Origin: Pontibacillus chungwhensis
Lineage (GTDB): Bacteria > Bacillota > Bacilli > Bacillales > BH030062
DNA length: 64,000 nucleotides
Assembly (NCBI RefSeq): GCF_030166655.1
Contig: NZ_CP126446.1
Span: 1,550,001 to 1,614,000, forward strand
Reading direction: 5' to 3'
The notes under the pieces were generated by a model, which was given only the letters and a program-made list of their open reading frames with translations, had not been told where the DNA came from and ran no database searches. A program made the position numbers and the translations under genes. Shown piece by piece: positions 49,354-57,906 of the stretch; position 1 is the stretch's first letter, and each line of letters starts with the position of its first letter.

Positions 49354-49505
49354 ATAACCCCCTCCTACGCTCATGGTGTTACTGTACAATATGTAACAAG
49401 GGCTTACATTATGCTAGCGTGATTTCCACCAGGTGCTAGTCCATAGACTCTAGAATATTTGTTATACTAGGGAAATAGAAAGTGATGAAAAAGGAGTACG
49501 GATAA

Positions 49506-50375
49506 ATGGAAAAAAATAAAGTATTGCTTGTAGACGGAATGGCTCTTTTATTCCGCGCCTTTTACGCAACAGCAATGAGTGGATATTATATGGTGAACAG
49601 CAAGGGAGTGCCGACAAATGCAGTCTATGGATTTGTAAAACATTTGTTTGCCGCTATGAATGAATATAAACCTAGTCATGTAATTTGCTGTTGGGATATG
49701 GGGAGCCATACGTTTCGAAATGACCTCTACCCAGAATACAAAGCAAATCGCGGGGAAGCACCGGTAGAACTAATTCCGCAATTTGAGCTTGTTAAAGAGG
49801 TAACAGCCGCTATGGATATTCCGAATGTAGGGATTACAGGGTATGAAGCAGATGATCTGATGGGCACGCTTGCTCACGTCTATAGCGAGGATCATGAAGT
49901 GTTAATTCTTACGGGAGATCAGGATACGTTACAACTTCTTAAAGACAACGTAAAAGTCGTTCTCATGAAGAAAGGGTATGGGAACTTTGCAGAGTATGAG
50001 CATGGAACCTTCTTCGAAGAGAAAGGCATCTCACCCCAGCAAATGATTGACCTAAAAGCCTTAATGGGAGATAGCAGCGACAATTACCCTGGCGTGAAGG
50101 GAATTGGCGAGAAAACAGCTTTAAAACTATTGCAAAAGCACGAAACCATCGAAGAGCTGCTTGAGAATATGGAAACCTTGACAAAAGGGCAGCGCACAAA
50201 GATCGAACAAGACTTGGATATGCTCCATTTATCCAGGAAATTAGCTCGAATTCATTGCGAAGTCGATGTCACATGCTCCCTTGAAGATGCCGTACTTTCG
50301 ATTAATGAAGGACGTATGCAGGATAAATTCAATGAGCTTGAGTTTAAAAATATTAATCGTTTAGTAAATCCATAA
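49506..50375 (+). CDS. ypcP: 5'-3' exonuclease, YpcP type
   Basis: 289 residues matching the 5'-nuclease domain of DNA polymerase I as a stand-alone protein. Metal-binding acidic residues: LLVDGMALLFR, CWDMGSHTFR, GYEADDLMGT, LTGDQDTLQL and LMGDSSDNYPGVKGIGEKTA, the last including the helix-hairpin-helix that contacts DNA. It removes RNA primers and flaps during replication and repair. AAAAGGAGTACGG precedes the ATG. Monocistronic with a strong terminator. Confidence 0.93.
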   Translation: MEKNKVLLVDGMALLFRAFYATAMSGYYMVNSKGVPTNAVYGFVKHLFAAMNEYKPSHVICCWDMGSHTFRNDLYPEYKANRGEAPVELIPQFELVKEVTAAMDIPNVGITGYEADDLMGTLAHVYSEDHEVLILTGDQDTLQLLKDNVKVVLMKKGYGNFAEYEHGTFFEEKGISPQQMIDLKALMGDSSDNYPGVKGIGEKTALKLLQKHETIEELLENMETLTKGQRTKIEQDLDMLHLSRKLARIHCEVDVTCSLEDAVLSINEGRMQDKFNELEFKNINRLVNP

Positions 50376-50398
50376 CGGCTTTTCGACCTATTAGAAAC

Positions 50399-50441
50399 AA
50401 AAAACGAGCAGGAAATCAGCGTGATTTCCTACTCGTTTTTT
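50399..50441. terminator. Bidirectional terminator
   Basis: AAAACGAG-AGGAAATCA/TGATTTCCT-CTCGTTTT, one internal mismatch, 3-nt loop, T run on plus and A run on minus side. Confidence 0.9.
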
Positions 50442-50605
50442 TATTGTTCTCTTTGATTCATTCGATTAGAAATGAGCGACATGATTATAACGATGATGAC
50501 GACTCCGACGAAGTTGACCCACATAGGAGCCTCTAATGCGGATGTAAATATTCCTAATACGAATGCAAGAGCAAGTGTCCAGAAAAAGCGTGTTGTAGAT
50601 TTCAT
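50441..50605 (-). CDS. Small two-segment membrane protein (54 residues)
   Basis: A short gene starting MKSTTRFFWTLALAFVLGIF and ending NRMNQREQ, with two hydrophobic segments (about 7-22 and 29-46) joined by TSALEAPMWVN. AAAGGTCG lies about 10 nt upstream of ATG 50605. Codon use and the well-placed terminator at 50399-50441 support it as real. I do not recognise the family; such small proteins are often membrane regulators, but nothing shows this here. Confidence 0.7.
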   Translation of the reverse strand: MKSTTRFFWTLALAFVLGIFTSALEAPMWVNFVGVVIIVIIMSLISNRMNQREQ

Positions 50606-50794
50606 GCACCAATCGACCTTTCTCGAAGTTGTATAGGTCCAGTGTAATAGATTTCTTTTCTAAAGGAAAGCACACTCTCTATATAGGGGTAGGTGTATAG
50701 GTATAAATGTTTATATTTGGAGATCTAGGTTTAAGTAGATGTTCATGAGGAATGAGTAAAGTGGTTGTAATCATATTCAAGGAGGTTTTACATT

Positions 50795-51451
50795 ATGGAA
50801 CAAGAAAATCAAGAACAAACGTACACAATGCCTAGAATTGGCGATGATGCACCCTCTTTCCAGGCAGCTACAAGTCAGGGGAACTTGAGTCTTGAAGATT
50901 ATAAAGGAAAATGGCTTGTGCTATTTTCGCACCCATCTGATTTTACCCCAGTATGTACAACAGAATTTGTCGCTTTTCAGGAGATCTATCCTGAACTTAA
51001 AGACCGAAACACTGAGCTGCTTGGTTTAAGTGTAGATAGTGTTCCATCTCATATTGCATGGATTAGAAGCATTGAAGAAAACTTTAACACGACAATCGAA
51101 TTCCCTGTCATCGCAGATTTGGACAAGCAAGTAGCTATGAAGTACGGTATGATTATGCCTGGTGAAAGCCAAGTCGAAACGAGTCGCGCTGTGTTTGTCA
51201 TTGATGACAAACAGAAGATTCGTTCGATTATCTATTATCCTTTAACGACAGGGCGTAATATGCAAGAGATTCTTCGCCTTGTTAAAGCTCTTCAAACAAC
51301 AGATGAGCACGGCGTTTCCACACCGGCTAACTGGACAGAAGGAGACAAAGCAGTCGTATCTCCTCCAAAAACACAAGAAGATGCAGCCAAGCGAGCACAA
51401 GAAGAAGGCATCGAATACATTGACTGGTATATTTCTAAAAAAGATATTTAA
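50795..51451 (+). CDS. 1-Cys peroxiredoxin (Prx6/AhpC-TSA family)
   Basis: 218 residues. The peroxidatic Cys is in FSHPSDFTPVCTTEFVAF (about residue 54), with the catalytic Thr and an Arg (ETSRAVFVID). The long C-terminal domain (TPANWTEGDKAVVSPPKTQE) marks the Prx6 group, and there is no other Cys, consistent with the 1-Cys type. It reduces hydrogen peroxide or organic peroxides using external thiols. AAGGAGGTTTTAC is an excellent ribosome site. Monocistronic. Confidence 0.93.
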   Translation: MEQENQEQTYTMPRIGDDAPSFQAATSQGNLSLEDYKGKWLVLFSHPSDFTPVCTTEFVAFQEIYPELKDRNTELLGLSVDSVPSHIAWIRSIEENFNTTIEFPVIADLDKQVAMKYGMIMPGESQVETSRAVFVIDDKQKIRSIIYYPLTTGRNMQEILRLVKALQTTDEHGVSTPANWTEGDKAVVSPPKTQEDAAKRAQEEGIEYIDWYISKKDI

Positions 51452-51458
51452 ATCATAC

Positions 51459-51490
51459 AAAGGTAGCCTCAAAAAGGGGCTGCCTTTTTT
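51459..51490 (+). terminator. Terminator after the peroxiredoxin gene
   Basis: AAAGGTAGCCTC...GGGGCTGCCTTT imperfect stem with T run. Confidence 0.8.
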
Positions 51491-51507
51491 ATGTAAGGTT
51501 AGGTTTT

Positions 51508-52359
51508 CTACATAAAAGTAGCCTCTTGAACAAGCTGAATAAAACGGTCTACCTGAGGGAGGTCGCGGGCGTTCTTCTGAAAACAAAGCCACGTTTCTCT
51601 AGTTAGGGGTTGGTCATTCAGTGTTAATGGGAGGTGTGGGTATTGATGAAGTTCTTCTGAAGCGACACTTTTCGGAAGAACCGCCATTCCAAGACCTTTC
51701 ATCATAAACTGCTTACAAGTTTCAATTTGGTCGACTTGAATGCTCTTGTTTGGCTTAAAGGCAGATTGTGTCAGAAACCACTCATCCACTAAGTGATGGA
51801 AGGTAGAATCGCTCTTAAATGCAATAAGAGGACGTTCTTTTTCCGAAGAAAAAGGCTTCGTGTCATACAAATAAAGGGGATCACTCAATAGATGAAGGCT
51901 TTCCCCGTCTTTCATCGGTTTTCCTCGAATCAGGCGAACATGGAAGTTTTGATCAGGATTCCTGAGGTCCTCACTTAACCCTGTGACAAGATCTATTTTG
52001 ACATCTGGATAAAGGGATGTGTAGGTTTCTAAGAGGCTAGGCAGAAATTGTTGACTGACTACAGAGGAGGCTCCGATAGATAACGTCCCTGAAACCTGGT
52101 CCCCTAACGATTGAAGATGAGCGTGTAATCCATTCTCACGTTCTACGACTTCCTTTGCATGCTTTACCACTTGTTCTCCGACAGGGGTTAAGAGGAGCTT
52201 TTTAGACGTTCTGACAAAAATGGGGTGTTGAAAGTGTGTTTCGATGTATCGGAGACGCTGGGTGATAGCTGGCTGAGAAACATATAAATGCTTAGCTGTC
52301 CCCCTAACCGTTCCGATGGTCGAAAGGTGAATGAGAAGTTCATAATCTTCTAGCTTCAT
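51508..52359 (-). CDS. LysR family transcriptional regulator
   Basis: 283 residues: N-terminal winged HTH (LSTIGTVRGTAKHLYVSQPAITQRLRYIE, given here as family marker in parts: TAKHLYVSQPAITQRLRYI) and a periplasmic-binding-type effector domain from about 90. The gene is divergent from a methyltransferase gene, the typical LysR arrangement, so that gene may be the target. GGAGGGAATTCT precedes the ATG. The effector cannot be guessed. Confidence 0.88.
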   Translation of the reverse strand: MKLEDYELLIHLSTIGTVRGTAKHLYVSQPAITQRLRYIETHFQHPIFVRTSKKLLLTPVGEQVVKHAKEVVERENGLHAHLQSLGDQVSGTLSIGASSVVSQQFLPSLLETYTSLYPDVKIDLVTGLSEDLRNPDQNFHVRLIRGKPMKDGESLHLLSDPLYLYDTKPFSSEKERPLIAFKSDSTFHHLVDEWFLTQSAFKPNKSIQVDQIETCKQFMMKGLGMAVLPKSVASEELHQYPHLPLTLNDQPLTRETWLCFQKNARDLPQVDRFIQLVQEATFM

Positions 52360-52473
52360 AGAATTCCCTCCTTGATCGATAAGTTTTTCTTATTGCTTAC
52401 TATTATAACTTAGTATTATTCCTAATGCGAAAGATCGAATAGGATAGAAGTAGGAGACAAAGGAGGAATGATG

Positions 52474-53238
52474 ATGAACGTAAAACGAGATGTGCAAGAA
52501 CAGTTTGGAAGAAATGCAGAGCGTTATGTGACAAGTACGACCCACGCAAAAGGAGAAGATCTTTCTTTGATGGTGGAATGGCTCGAGCCGAAGCGGTCAT
52601 GGAAAGTGCTTGATATTGCAACTGGTGGTGGGCATGTTGCGAATCAGTTAGCTCCTCACGTAAAAGGGGTAATCGTGAGCGATTTGACGAAATCCATGCT
52701 TCAAGCAGCAGCTTCCTTTTTATCCCTCCATGAAAACATTGAAGCCGTGTTAGCCGATGCTGAGGATCTACCTTTTTTAGATCATTCATTTGATGTAGTG
52801 ACGTGCCGTATTGCAGCACACCATTTTCCGAATCCTGATCGCTTCGTTCAAGAGGTGGGGAGAGTGTTGAAACCCGGGGGAGCTTTTGTACTTATTGATA
52901 ATGTGTCTCCTGAAGATAAGAAGAAGGAAGATTTTTATAATCATTTTGAGAAAAAAAGAGATCATAGCCACCAACGGGCACTTCCGATTTCTGAATGGGA
53001 AATGCTGTTGGAACGCTCAAACCTTACAATAAAGAAACAGTCTTTACGAAAGAAAACCCTTCCGTTTCATGAATGGGTCTGCCGTATGGTAGAAGATGAA
53101 CAAGAGAGGGAAGAGATTCATCAACTGATGGTCGGAGCAGATCAGGAACTCAGAGATTACTATCAAATGAAAGTAGAAAAGGATAGACTGCAGTCCTTCT
53201 CTATTGATGAATGGATGGTGTTTGGGACTAAAGCGTAA
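52474..53238 (+). CDS. Class I SAM-dependent methyltransferase
   Basis: 254 residues. Motif I is VLDIATGGGHVANQLA, followed by VIVSDLTKSML (motif II), ADAEDLPFLDHSFDVVTCR and RVLKPGGAFVLID, all typical of the Methyltransf_11 group (UbiE/biotin synthase BioC-like). ATG 52474 has AAAGGAGG 7 nt upstream; two further in-frame ATGs (52468, 52471) are closer. Substrate is unknown. It is divergent from a LysR regulator with a 114-bp intergenic region that should hold the operator. Confidence 0.87.
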   Translation: MNVKRDVQEQFGRNAERYVTSTTHAKGEDLSLMVEWLEPKRSWKVLDIATGGGHVANQLAPHVKGVIVSDLTKSMLQAAASFLSLHENIEAVLADAEDLPFLDHSFDVVTCRIAAHHFPNPDRFVQEVGRVLKPGGAFVLIDNVSPEDKKKEDFYNHFEKKRDHSHQRALPISEWEMLLERSNLTIKKQSLRKKTLPFHEWVCRMVEDEQEREEIHQLMVGADQELRDYYQMKVEKDRLQSFSIDEWMVFGTKA

Positions 53239-53449
53239 GAAAAAAAGAGCTTAGAGATCCCCTTTTTGTAAGGCCAGTACGATTTAAGTGGATGTATCAA
53301 GTTAGGCAAAATAGACAATTTATTCATGCCATTCTTATCACCTTCTTAAGAATCGATAAAATGATCCTTCTTAATCCGAAAGTTTTTATTGAATTTTTAA
53401 TAGGGTTTTTCTATGATTGAGGTACGTTTGGGAGAGGAGATTTAGGTGA

Positions 53450-54061
53450 ATGGCATGGGAGATTGTTAATATCATCGCTGTTGCCGCCTTTGCCTTTAGT
53501 GGGGCAATTGTGGCGTTAAGTGAGCGATATGATATATTTGGGGTATTTATTTTAGGGCTAGCACCGCCGTTTGTGGGGGGGATTGCTCGAAATATATTTT
53601 TGCAAATTGATGTTGTACATGTATGGGAACAGGGTATGTTTCTATATGTGGCCCTTGGAACTATAGCAGTAGTTTATTTCTTTCCGAAATCCTGGGTCAT
53701 GTTCTGGGATCGGTGGAATGTATACTTAGACGCCATTGGTTTATCAGCGTTTGCTGTCCAGGGTGCGATGTTTGCACTAGAAGCAGAACTTCCGTTTGGC
53801 GCTGTTGTCTTTTCAGCTATTATTACTGGCGTTGGCGGAGGAGTTGCGCGTGATGTATTAGCGCAAAGAAGGCCTATGGTTTTACATAAGGAAATTTATG
53901 CGGTGTGGGCAATGATGGCTGGTGTATTATTAGCACTTGGATTAGTAGATTATCAGAGTACGGTTCAATTATATGCTCTATTTGGAGCTACAGTGTTGTT
54001 CCGTCTTCTTTCTTACCATTTAAACTGGCATCTCATGTTTCGGGACCTTTATAGGATATAA
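53450..54061 (+). CDS. TRIC-type (UPF0126) cation channel family protein
   Basis: 203 residues, seven membrane segments in two repeats of three plus one. The duplicated motif is seen as VAAFAFSGAIVAL with GGIARNIFL, and LSAFAVQGAMFAL with GVGGGVARDVLAQRRPMVLH. Bacterial members form trimeric, monovalent-cation-permeable channels. AGGAGATTTAGGTGA lies before ATG 53450. Monocistronic; the 53239-53449 gap before it holds no feature I can support. Ion choice cannot be read from sequence. Confidence 0.88.
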   Translation: MAWEIVNIIAVAAFAFSGAIVALSERYDIFGVFILGLAPPFVGGIARNIFLQIDVVHVWEQGMFLYVALGTIAVVYFFPKSWVMFWDRWNVYLDAIGLSAFAVQGAMFALEAELPFGAVVFSAIITGVGGGVARDVLAQRRPMVLHKEIYAVWAMMAGVLLALGLVDYQSTVQLYALFGATVLFRLLSYHLNWHLMFRDLYRI

Positions 54062-54142
54062 TGGAGGAGAGCCTAGTTACATATCCGCTCAGTACAGAGA
54101 ATAGAATAAATGAAGGAAACTTTAGAAAAGGGAGCGATTTTG

Positions 54143-55243
54143 ATGAGTGATAAACTAAACGTTGGGGTAATCTTCGGGGGAAAATCCTCAGAACACGAAG
54201 TATCCTTACAATCAGCAAAAAATATCGTTGACGCGATCGACAAAGACAAATATAACGTAACGCTTATCGGAATCGATAAAGAAGGACAGTGGCATTTAAG
54301 TGAACCAAGTCACTATTTATTGAACGAAAATGATCCAAAGCACATTGCTTTAAATAAAACAAACGAAGGAATTGCGCTTGTTCCAGGGCAAGATCATGAC
54401 CAACTTATACGTACTTCTACCGTAGAGAGCCTAGACGAGTTAGACGTTGTGTTCCCGATTGTTCACGGAACGTTAGGGGAAGATGGTAGTATGCAAGGCA
54501 TGCTTCGCCTGGCTAATATTCCTTACGTAGGCCCGAATGTGCTTAGTTCTGCGGTCTGTATGGATAAAGACATCGCCAAACGCTTACTTCGCGATGCCGA
54601 TATTAAAGTGGCAGACTGGGTCACGTTTAAACAACCTCAAAAGCCTGATATTTCCTTTGAAGCCGTTGAAGAGCGCTTAGGGCTACCGATGTTTGTGAAA
54701 CCTGCTAATCAAGGCTCATCTGTTGGTGTAAGTAAAGTCCGGAATGAGCAAGAATTCTACGATGCGATTGAAGAAGCATTTCAATATGACACGAAATTAA
54801 TTATAGAAGAAGCGGTTAACGGACGTGAAATTGAAGTAGCTGTTCTAGGAAATGATCATCCGAAGGCGTCTGTACCAGGAGAAATATTGCCACAGGGGGA
54901 CGACTTCTATTCGTATGATACCAAGTACATTAGTGAAACAGGTGCCCTGTTAGAGCTGCCTGCTAAACTTGATGATCATACAACAGACCGTGTTCGTGAA
55001 GCGGCAGTAGAGGCTTTTCAGGCACTTGAGTGCGAAGGATTAGCGCGAGTGGACTTTTTCTTAAAGGAAAATGGGTCCCTTGTTGTCAATGAAGTAAACA
55101 CACTCCCTGGCTTTACGAAAATTAGTATGTATCCAAAGCTATGGGATTTAACTGGCGTTTCGTATCCGGAGCTTATTAACCAACTGCTTCACCTTGCGAT
55201 GGATCGTCACCACCGTGATAGTAATCTGAAAAGTTCAATCTAA
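54143..55243 (+). CDS. ddl: D-alanine--D-alanine ligase
   Basis: 366 residues of the ATP-grasp Ddl family. N-terminal VIFGGKSSEHEVSLQSA, FPIVHGTLGEDGSMQGML, MFVKPANQGSSVGVSKV (ATP and Mg binding) and VNEVNTLPGFTKISMYPKLW near the end, with the ligase Tyr, Lys and Glu residues expected. It makes D-Ala-D-Ala for peptidoglycan; the substrate loop with Tyr in YDTKY indicates D-Ala rather than D-Lac. ATG 54143 has AAGGGAG 8 nt upstream; an ATG at 54110 lacks one. murF is not adjacent, unlike in many Bacillus. Confidence 0.94.
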   Translation: MSDKLNVGVIFGGKSSEHEVSLQSAKNIVDAIDKDKYNVTLIGIDKEGQWHLSEPSHYLLNENDPKHIALNKTNEGIALVPGQDHDQLIRTSTVESLDELDVVFPIVHGTLGEDGSMQGMLRLANIPYVGPNVLSSAVCMDKDIAKRLLRDADIKVADWVTFKQPQKPDISFEAVEERLGLPMFVKPANQGSSVGVSKVRNEQEFYDAIEEAFQYDTKLIIEEAVNGREIEVAVLGNDHPKASVPGEILPQGDDFYSYDTKYISETGALLELPAKLDDHTTDRVREAAVEAFQALECEGLARVDFFLKENGSLVVNEVNTLPGFTKISMYPKLWDLTGVSYPELINQLLHLAMDRHHRDSNLKSSI

Positions 55244-55250
55244 CGAGGAA

Positions 55251-55283
55251 GCCTTAAGGGATCTTTCCCCTAAGGCTTTTTTG
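55251..55283 (+). terminator. Terminator after ddl
   Basis: GCCTTAAGGG/CCCCTAAGGC stem and a T run. Confidence 0.88.
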
Positions 55284-55332
55284 TTACTGTGTGTTGTTTA
55301 AGGGAAATGGCTGTTTTGCTTAAAGTGGGTTT

Positions 55333-55405
55333 AAGGCGGTCCTCCACGCTGGAACTAGACTGGCTCTTCTGCCCACGGGAGTCTCGCAGTTTCCAGGCCC
55401 GCCTT
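55333..55405. repeat. Degenerate palindromic dispersed repeat, copy 6 (type B remnant)
   Basis: Arms AAGGCGG (55333-55339) and CCGCCTT (55399-55405), with ACGGGAGTCTCGCAG and TTTCCAGGCC inside, parts of the type B element at 20907. The middle is deleted. It sits 66 bp before the complete type A copy. Confidence 0.6.
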
Positions 55406-55470
55406 TGCCGTATTTGGGTGTATGCAAAAAGCCACCTTGGGAGAAGAAAGCTCTTGTAATTCGAGCAACG

Positions 55471-55643
55471 GGGCCGTTCCCCTTTATAGCTAGGGTTTGT
55501 TCGGGGACTGCGAGACTCCCGCGGGGTAAGGAGCCTAGGGGAGACCCCGCAGAGAGCAAAGCGAACGAGGAGGCTTCCCAGCTCCCCGCAGGAAAGCGAG
55601 TTGTCCCCGAACAAACCCCAGCACACATCAAAAGTAACGGCCC
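55471..55643 (+). repeat. GC-rich palindromic dispersed repeat, copy 7 (type A)
   Basis: Outer arms GGGCCGTT (55471-55478) and AACGGCCC (55636-55643); inner arms GGGTTTGTTCGGGGAC (55493-55508) and GTCCCCGAACAAACCC (55603-55618), both perfect. Core GCGAGACTCCCGCGGGGTAA, GGAGACCCCGCAGAGAGC, GAACGAGGAGGCTTCC. With copy 6 it fills the 55244-55746 gap. Confidence 0.9.
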
Positions 55644-55746
55644 ATCCCGATTCGGAACAGGAACAAGGGAATAAAAATTTGAAACCATCTTCTATTCTAT
55701 TCGTACATAAGAGTAGACGATATTTAAAATAAAGGAGTGCAGCTAT

Positions 55747-55950
55747 ATGAGTGATAAAGGTTGTCTTAAGTGTGGAAGTACAGATGCAGGTCAAAAGGAA
55801 GTAGCAATGACAGGAGCGGGGCTTGCGAAGATGTTTGATGTTCAGAATAACAAATTCTTAGTCATTTACTGCAAAAACTGCGGATACTCTGAGTTCTATA
55901 ATAAACAAGCTTCAACAGGTGGAAACATACTGGACTTATTCTTTGGATAA
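55747..55950 (+). CDS. Zinc-ribbon protein, DUF2082 type
   Basis: 67 residues with two CxxC knuckles: CLKCGS near the start and CKNCGYSEFY (about residue 42), between them GAGLAKMFDVQNNKFLVIY. This is the DUF2082 nucleic-acid-binding zinc-ribbon family. AAGGAGTGCAGCTAT is the ribosome site. Cytosolic and probably metal-binding; partner unknown. Own terminator at 55951. Confidence 0.87.
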   Translation: MSDKGCLKCGSTDAGQKEVAMTGAGLAKMFDVQNNKFLVIYCKNCGYSEFYNKQASTGGNILDLFFG

Positions 55951-55986
55951 AAAAACAGGAGGCGATGGGCTCGCCTCTGTTTTTAT
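55951..55986 (+). terminator. Terminator after the zinc-ribbon gene
   Basis: AAAAACAGGAGGCGA/TCGCCTCTGTTTTT with one bulged G. Confidence 0.82.
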
Positions 55987-56009
55987 TTAGAAGGTAGGTA
56001 AAGGAGAGA

Positions 56010-56963
56010 ATGGAGAACATGAAAACAATGTGGGTAGCTGGGATCGCCCTTATGATTGTATTAACAGGGTGCACCTCTGATGCAAGTCAAGAAGAGGATC
56101 CGAAAGAAGATCCTTCAACAAATGTTGAGGATACAGAAAAGAGTAAAGAAAGCGAAAATGTTGATACACAAGAAGAGAAAGACCAAGAGAAAGAATCGAA
56201 TGACCAGAAAGAAGAATCAGAAGAACAAACTTCAGATAAGAAAGACGATTCTCAGAAAAGTGAATCAGATAACAATAAGGAACAATCTACAGAGAATACA
56301 AAACCGACCAAACAGATTCCTGCTGATTTAACAGAACAAGAAGCGAAAGCGGTCGTGGTGGAATATAAGAGAGCTTTCTTCGATGTGATTAACAACACAG
56401 ATGATCAGTTAAAAATACAAGACTATACTTCTCTTCAAGCAATTGAAAGAGAATTCAGGACAGCTATGTCTGAGCCATTGGCAGACGAACTGATGTCTTA
56501 TTACATACGCCAGGAAAATGGAACACTGTATGTCGTTCCGTCTAGTTCTCCGACTTTCCTAGAAGCGAGCCAGCCAGTTACAGTTGAGCGAATTGATGAT
56601 AGGACCTACCATGTTGCACAAACCCGTTCAGATGATATGGCTGGAAGTACTAAGATCACGTATAAGCTGATTCATGATGGTACTCAGTGGGTGGTAGATG
56701 AGATTAAGAACAAGCAGCTAAATCAAGAAGCATCTTCCGCCAATCAAACTGGCGAACAACAAGCCGTGCTTGCTGTACGTGACTATCTAAATATCAGCTC
56801 AAGCGATTCAGTGAAAGTAGAAGTGGATCATGAAGAGAGTGGGAAGTATCTTGTTCACGTTTATGAACTAGTTGAGCAGGAGGGCAATTCTCATACAGCC
56901 ACAAAAGGTTGGTACTATGTTGACCAGAAAACTGGAAAAGTGACGGATATGATGAATCCGTAA
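56010..56963 (+). CDS. Lipoprotein with long acidic low-complexity linker
   Basis: 317 residues: lipoprotein signal with lipobox LTGC (Cys about 21), a roughly 80-residue stretch of almost only Glu, Asp, Lys, Ser, Asn, Gln and Thr (about 25-103), then a folded domain of about 210 residues with no motif I know. The low-complexity part probably spans the cell wall; its acidity suits a high-salt habitat. The start may be ATG 56010 or ATG 56019. AAAGGAG is just upstream. Monocistronic. Confidence 0.75.
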   Translation: MENMKTMWVAGIALMIVLTGCTSDASQEEDPKEDPSTNVEDTEKSKESENVDTQEEKDQEKESNDQKEESEEQTSDKKDDSQKSESDNNKEQSTENTKPTKQIPADLTEQEAKAVVVEYKRAFFDVINNTDDQLKIQDYTSLQAIEREFRTAMSEPLADELMSYYIRQENGTLYVVPSSSPTFLEASQPVTVERIDDRTYHVAQTRSDDMAGSTKITYKLIHDGTQWVVDEIKNKQLNQEASSANQTGEQQAVLAVRDYLNISSSDSVKVEVDHEESGKYLVHVYELVEQEGNSHTATKGWYYVDQKTGKVTDMMNP

Positions 56964-56970
56964 GTGCACT

Positions 56971-57002
56971 AAGAGAGAGGGAATACTACCTCTCTCTTTC
57001 TT
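56971..57002 (+). terminator. Terminator after the acidic lipoprotein gene
   Basis: AGAGAGAGGG/CCTCTCTCT stem, then TTCTTT. Confidence 0.75.
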
Positions 57003-57026
57003 TAGAATGGAAAGGGGAGATTGTGT

Positions 57027-57875
57027 ATGGTAAAAGGTAGAGTAGCTGTTGTAACCGGAGCATCAGGTGGGTTTGGTTCTTTGACTACAATGAATTTGGC
57101 TAAACAGGGATATGTCGTCCTTGCTGCCATGAGAAATATGGAAAAAGTGTCTGTATTCGATTCTTATCAAAATGAGAAATGGTACAAACAAATAATCCCC
57201 GTTCCTTTAGATGTAGCGAAAGAAGAATCGATCCGTGACTTTAAGTATTATATAGAGAAGGTAGGACGATGTGATGTTCTGGTGAATAACGCTGGATATG
57301 CACTTGGGGGCTTTAGTGAGGAAATCAAAATCGAAGAATACAGAGATCAGTTCGAGACAAATGTATTTGGAGTCATGGGTATTACCCAAGCGGTCCTTCC
57401 AACTATGAGGCGACAAGGATTCGGAAAAATCATCAATGTTAGTAGCATCAGTGGCGTGTTTGGATTCCCAGGCCTATCACCTTATGTCTCCTCTAAATAT
57501 GCACTAGAAGGCTATAGTGAAAGTTTGCGCCTTGAAGTAAAGCCATTTGGGATTGATGTTGCTTTAGTAGAGCCTGGATCTTATGAGACAAACATCTGGA
57601 CCTCAGGACGTGTCGTAACTGAACGTTCCCTTCAAGAGGATTCTCCTTATTACTCCTACATGGAAAGCATTGAAAAAGAGTTAAAAAATGGAAAAGACTC
57701 CCTCGGTAATCCAAAGGAAGTAGCAGATCTTATCACCGCTCTCGCCAACAAAGGTTCTCTTAAAGCGTTACGTTACCCAGTAGGAAAAGGGGTAAAGGCT
57801 CTAGTGAAGGCAAAAGCACTGATGCCTTGGAGTACATTAGAAACGATCATTCTAAAAAAGTTAAAGCAACTTTAA
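57027..57875 (+). CDS. Short-chain dehydrogenase/reductase (SDR)
   Basis: 282 residues. TGASGGFG (cofactor loop), LVNNAGYALGG, Ser in INVSSISGVFG and YVSSK active site Tyr and Lys. The Arg in AAMRNMEK suits NADP. The C-terminal 60 residues with LRYPVGKGVKALVKAKALMP resemble the 17-beta-hydroxysteroid-dehydrogenase-like SDRs often called oxidoreductase. ATG 57027 has AAAGGGGAGA upstream; the in-frame TTG 57021 is too close. Substrate unknown. Confidence 0.87.
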   Translation: MVKGRVAVVTGASGGFGSLTTMNLAKQGYVVLAAMRNMEKVSVFDSYQNEKWYKQIIPVPLDVAKEESIRDFKYYIEKVGRCDVLVNNAGYALGGFSEEIKIEEYRDQFETNVFGVMGITQAVLPTMRRQGFGKIINVSSISGVFGFPGLSPYVSSKYALEGYSESLRLEVKPFGIDVALVEPGSYETNIWTSGRVVTERSLQEDSPYYSYMESIEKELKNGKDSLGNPKEVADLITALANKGSLKALRYPVGKGVKALVKAKALMPWSTLETIILKKLKQL

Positions 57876-57876
57876 C

Positions 57877-57906
57877 AAGGTCAGCCCAGAAGGCTGACCT
57901 TTTTTG
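57877..57906 (+). terminator. Terminator after the SDR gene
   Basis: AAGGTCAGCC/GGCTGACCTT stem with six T's; the convergent MDR gene ends right at it. Confidence 0.85.

Noticed and set aside
55270-55794. 174-codon minus-strand frame after ddl
   Set aside because: Runs through two repeat copies and the ddl terminator; Cys-rich nonsense at its start.
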